DNA from: Pseudanabaena sp. M085S1SP2A07QC
GTDB lineage: Bacteria; Cyanobacteriota; Cyanobacteriia; Pseudanabaenales; Pseudanabaenaceae
Direction of reading: 5' to 3'
Length of the DNA: 35,224 nt
Assembly: GCA_020404895.1 (NCBI GenBank)
Contig: JADBWK010000115.1
Coordinates: 1-35,224, forward strand
The notes beneath the pieces are model-generated. The model did not search any database. It had not been told where the DNA came from and worked only from the letters and a program-made list of their open reading frames with translations. The translations under genes and the position numbers were made by a program. How positions within the stretch are numbered: the stretch's first letter is position 1; every line of letters starts with the position of its first letter. Positions 32,805 through 35,224 of this stretch are shown piece after piece.

Positions 32805-35099
32805 ATGAAAAAGCAGTTAATTAGTCAGATTTTAGATACATACTGTGAAAGTCCTCAAGGTCTATTTTTGCTAAGTATGCCAACAGGATTTGGCAAGACC
32901 TATAACGTTTTAGACTTTATCTACAAGAATTACAGTGATTTTGCCAACCAAGGCAGAAAAATTTTCTTTGTTACTAACCTCAAGAAAAACTTGCCTTGGG
33001 AAGATTTGCAAAAGCGTTTTGATGGGGATAATCTTCAAGCAGAGTTCAAAAAGCATGTTTTATTCATCGATAGTAACGTTAACGCTATTAAAGCCAATCT
33101 ATTATCAATAGAGGATGAAATCCCAAAGAGGTATACAGAAACACCTCAGTATAAGGAGCTAGTTAAATATTTGAAGCTAGCAAAAAAGATAGATCTTCCC
33201 AAAGATCTGGTGGATCATGTAAATCGGAAAATAGAGAGCGAGCTAGAACCAGAATTTCGTAGGTTAATTGAAAAAGAATTAAGAGACAAAGAAAAATTTA
33301 AAGATAAACCATTACGTTTACGAGCTATCAAAGAAAATCGAGAATATCAGTGGATTGGAACGCTTTATCCAGCCGTATTTACTGATGAAAAAACAGTGAT
33401 TTTTCTTAGTATTAAAAAATTTATTGTTAAAAATTCAACTTTAGTTGAACCATCTTACTTATTTAAAGAACATCTCAAAAAAGGATCTTTAATCTTTATT
33501 GATGAGTTCGATAGCACTAAAGATACTATTCTACAAAACATTATCGAATCAGGGATTAAGAATCGTATCGATCTTGTTGATTTTTTTGTTGATATTCATA
33601 ACCATTTAGCCAAGATGGAAGACCCTAAAAATATCACTAAAAAATCTGAGTGGTGGCTTAAAGAGTCATCTGGCAAAAGAAAATGGCTACCCCCTGATGA
33701 ATTACTTCAAACATGGAGAACAAAATCTCAAAATATTTTCAAAAAATACGACCTGCAACACAAATGTAAATCTGACGGAGAAGAGTTCAACAGAAAAAGA
33801 AACTTCTTATTTTATGACTATAGATTTTATAGTATTTTAGATACGAACAAAAAAATTGTTCTTGTTGCAGATACTCAGGGGAATATAAATTGGATTCGTA
33901 CTTGTGATAATGACATTTCGAGTTCTGCTAATAATACCTTTGTTGATATACGATCCTTACTTATTGAGTTAAGTAGCTTTTTAACCTATTTTCAAAAAGG
34001 GATTAGTTATTTATCTCAAAATTACAAACATTTAAAAGATGAAGGCAAACTAGATAAAGAGCTTTTTGCATTCGAGTTTGCCGTTAAATCTTTGCTTCAT
34101 CACTTCAATGTTGATGATAAAGATATAGATTTATTGGCTAATAAAATTGTTGCTGGAGAGGTCGTATATAAAGCACATCCAAAGAATCTTAAGAAGCTAT
34201 CTCCATTTTATGAGACTGGATTTTCTTATTATAGTGTTGTTGACAAGGAAGATCATGATACTTTATCAAAGGTTCAAATGCTCGAATTTGATCAAACTCC
34301 TGAATCATTTTTGGTTGGTATTTGTAAAAAAGCTATGGTTGTCGGCATTTCGGCAACAGCTAATATCAATTCAAATATTGGTAATTATGATATTGAATAT
34401 TTAAAAAGCTCTTTGAATGAATTATTTTTTGAATTGCAGAATAATGAGATTTCAAGCCTTCAAGAAGCTTATGAAGAAAGTACGAATGGATATGATCGTC
34501 TAACTATTAAAGCTAGTTTTATTGGTGGCAAATCTCTTCAAGAATCTAAAGTAAATTTGGAACAAGTTTTTGATGATCAAGCAATAGTTAATGATATATA
34601 TGGAAAATTAAAATTTGAGATAGGAAATAAAGAAGATAAAGACAATTCCATTGAATTTATCTTTGGTCGTTATGCCAAAATTTTGACGGCATGGAAATAT
34701 TTTTTAGATAATCATGACTGTCATGGATTTTTGTGCTTATTAAATAAATTACCTAAAAGAAAAGATCCACAACTTGATTTGGATAAAATCATCGAATATG
34801 CTAAGGATTTACTGGATGATGATGAATCTACAGATATAGTTGATGATATCTCGGACGTAATTGTTATACTCTCAAGTGAGAATTTTGATAGGGAAAAAGA
34901 AAAATTATTAAATGACTTAGCCAATGGTAAGCGTCGATTTATTATTTCTACTTATCAAACAGTGGGGTCGGGGCAGAACTTGCAATTTAAAATCCCGCAA
35001 AATATTCAACCAATACATACCAATAATCGAGATAAAGATGAGTATATGGATATTAATGCCATATATTTAGATAAGCCCACTCACGTAAGTGTCCAATAG
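32805..35099 (+). CDS. Helicase-like P-loop NTPase (SF2 type), C-terminus probably cut by an insertion
   Basis: 764 residues from the ATG at 32805, behind GGGGGA; a TTG start lies four codons earlier. Walker A is SMPTGFGKTYNVLDFI near the start. Walker B-like IFIDEFDSTKD is around 240, VVGISATANI marks a motif III-like turn, and FIISTYQTVGSGQNLQF is a motif V-like turn near the end. A long charged middle separates them. It ends YLDKPTHVSVQ. Motif VI is not visible, and the sequence after the stop looks like an IS, so the gene is probably truncated. I see no HIP1 octamer within it and it is much more AT-rich than its neighbours, as in acquired defence genes. The exact family is not recognised. 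Confidence 0.7.
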   Translation: MKKQLISQILDTYCESPQGLFLLSMPTGFGKTYNVLDFIYKNYSDFANQGRKIFFVTNLKKNLPWEDLQKRFDGDNLQAEFKKHVLFIDSNVNAIKANLLSIEDEIPKRYTETPQYKELVKYLKLAKKIDLPKDLVDHVNRKIESELEPEFRRLIEKELRDKEKFKDKPLRLRAIKENREYQWIGTLYPAVFTDEKTVIFLSIKKFIVKNSTLVEPSYLFKEHLKKGSLIFIDEFDSTKDTILQNIIESGIKNRIDLVDFFVDIHNHLAKMEDPKNITKKSEWWLKESSGKRKWLPPDELLQTWRTKSQNIFKKYDLQHKCKSDGEEFNRKRNFLFYDYRFYSILDTNKKIVLVADTQGNINWIRTCDNDISSSANNTFVDIRSLLIELSSFLTYFQKGISYLSQNYKHLKDEGKLDKELFAFEFAVKSLLHHFNVDDKDIDLLANKIVAGEVVYKAHPKNLKKLSPFYETGFSYYSVVDKEDHDTLSKVQMLEFDQTPESFLVGICKKAMVVGISATANINSNIGNYDIEYLKSSLNELFFELQNNEISSLQEAYEESTNGYDRLTIKASFIGGKSLQESKVNLEQVFDDQAIVNDIYGKLKFEIGNKEDKDNSIEFIFGRYAKILTAWKYFLDNHDCHGFLCLLNKLPKRKDPQLDLDKIIEYAKDLLDDDESTDIVDDISDVIVILSSENFDREKEKLLNDLANGKRRFIISTYQTVGSGQNLQFKIPQNIQPIHTNNRDKDEYMDINAIYLDKPTHVSVQ

Positions 35100-35100
35100 C

Positions 35101-35224
35101 CTACAAGAGAATGAGTGTTGTAGGGTTTGGGTTAGGGATATCGTCAGCAGCAGGAATTAGGGAAGGATGCGGCATCCCTAGTCGAGCCGCCAGACAAGAT
35201 TGCGTCAGAAAATCCAAGATAGAA
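35101..35224 (-). other. Open frame from outside the window, possible transposase tail
   Basis: The minus strand is open from the window edge to a TAG at 35101-35103, ending LIPAADDIPNPNPTTLILL. The sequence just before (AAGTGTCCAATAGCC at about 35087) could be an IS end next to the broken helicase gene. I do not recognise the family. Confidence 0.3.

Overview
The window is cyanobacterial chromosome. GCGATCGC-type (HIP1) octamers are scattered through genes and spacers on both strands. The housekeeping genes are of cyanobacterial type: dnaA without a neighbouring dnaN, a pyruvate kinase with a C-terminal PEP-utiliser domain, a SigF-like sigma factor, arogenate-type TyrA, and many DUF29/Uma2-like accessory genes. 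A filamentous or Pseudanabaena-like genome rich in small repeats is plausible, but species cannot be fixed from the sequence alone.

Layout. 1-128: tail of a transposase. 141-10870 (all minus strand): a type III CRISPR-Cas island whose gene order matches what I recall of the subtype III-Dv locus of Synechocystis 6803. In transcription order it holds a Csx3-AAA ring-nuclease gene, a Uma2 nuclease, two related PD-(D/E)XK proteins, a CARF (DUF1887, Can2/Card1-like) effector, a Cas10 N-terminal piece, a Cas11-like piece, a two-Cas7 fusion, a VapBC remnant, Csx19/TIGR03984, DUF29, and a TIGR03986 (Cas7-insertion-like) gene. 11114-13089: a TM2-like membrane gene diverging from a WYL regulator of the TIGR03985 type. 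13072-13602: a graveyard with an HsdR start, an IS630 tail and a gene fragment. 13746-31869: ordinary core genes (rpmB, tyrA, protein tyrosine phosphatase, Fe-alcohol dehydrogenase, pyk, MscS-cNMP, a propeller protein, a FecR lipoprotein, rplI, pdxA, dnaA, AH_C protein, S15 hydrolase, pgm, SRPBCC, sigF). 32104-35224: DUF29, an AT-rich helicase-like gene that is cut at its 3' end, and probable IS sequence.

The main result is that the CRISPR effector complex is decaying in a readable way. The TIGR03986 gene carries a 41-bp exact tandem duplication and a 104-bp MITE with a TA target duplication. Removing both restores one 718-codon frame. The Cas10 gene stops after about 188 codons, before any GGDD palm, and runs straight into an all-helical Cas11-like piece. 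This is what one large deletion from inside cas10 to the end of a cas7-cas5-cas11 fusion would leave. A VapC toxin in the same operon has lost its middle. The signal-handling genes (CARF effector, Csx3-AAA) and the regulator remain open, so the island has receivers and an off-switch for cyclic oligoadenylate but no visible synthase. No CRISPR array, cas6, cas1 or cas2 lies in the window.

A second theme is palindromic repeats landing on gene ends. The MITE supplies new stop codons to two genes, a 36-nt palindrome encodes the last residues of PdxA, and heptamer repeats are inserted in frame in the S15 hydrolase. An IS630 remnant in the window has a terminal sequence resembling the MITE ends and may represent the family that mobilised it.
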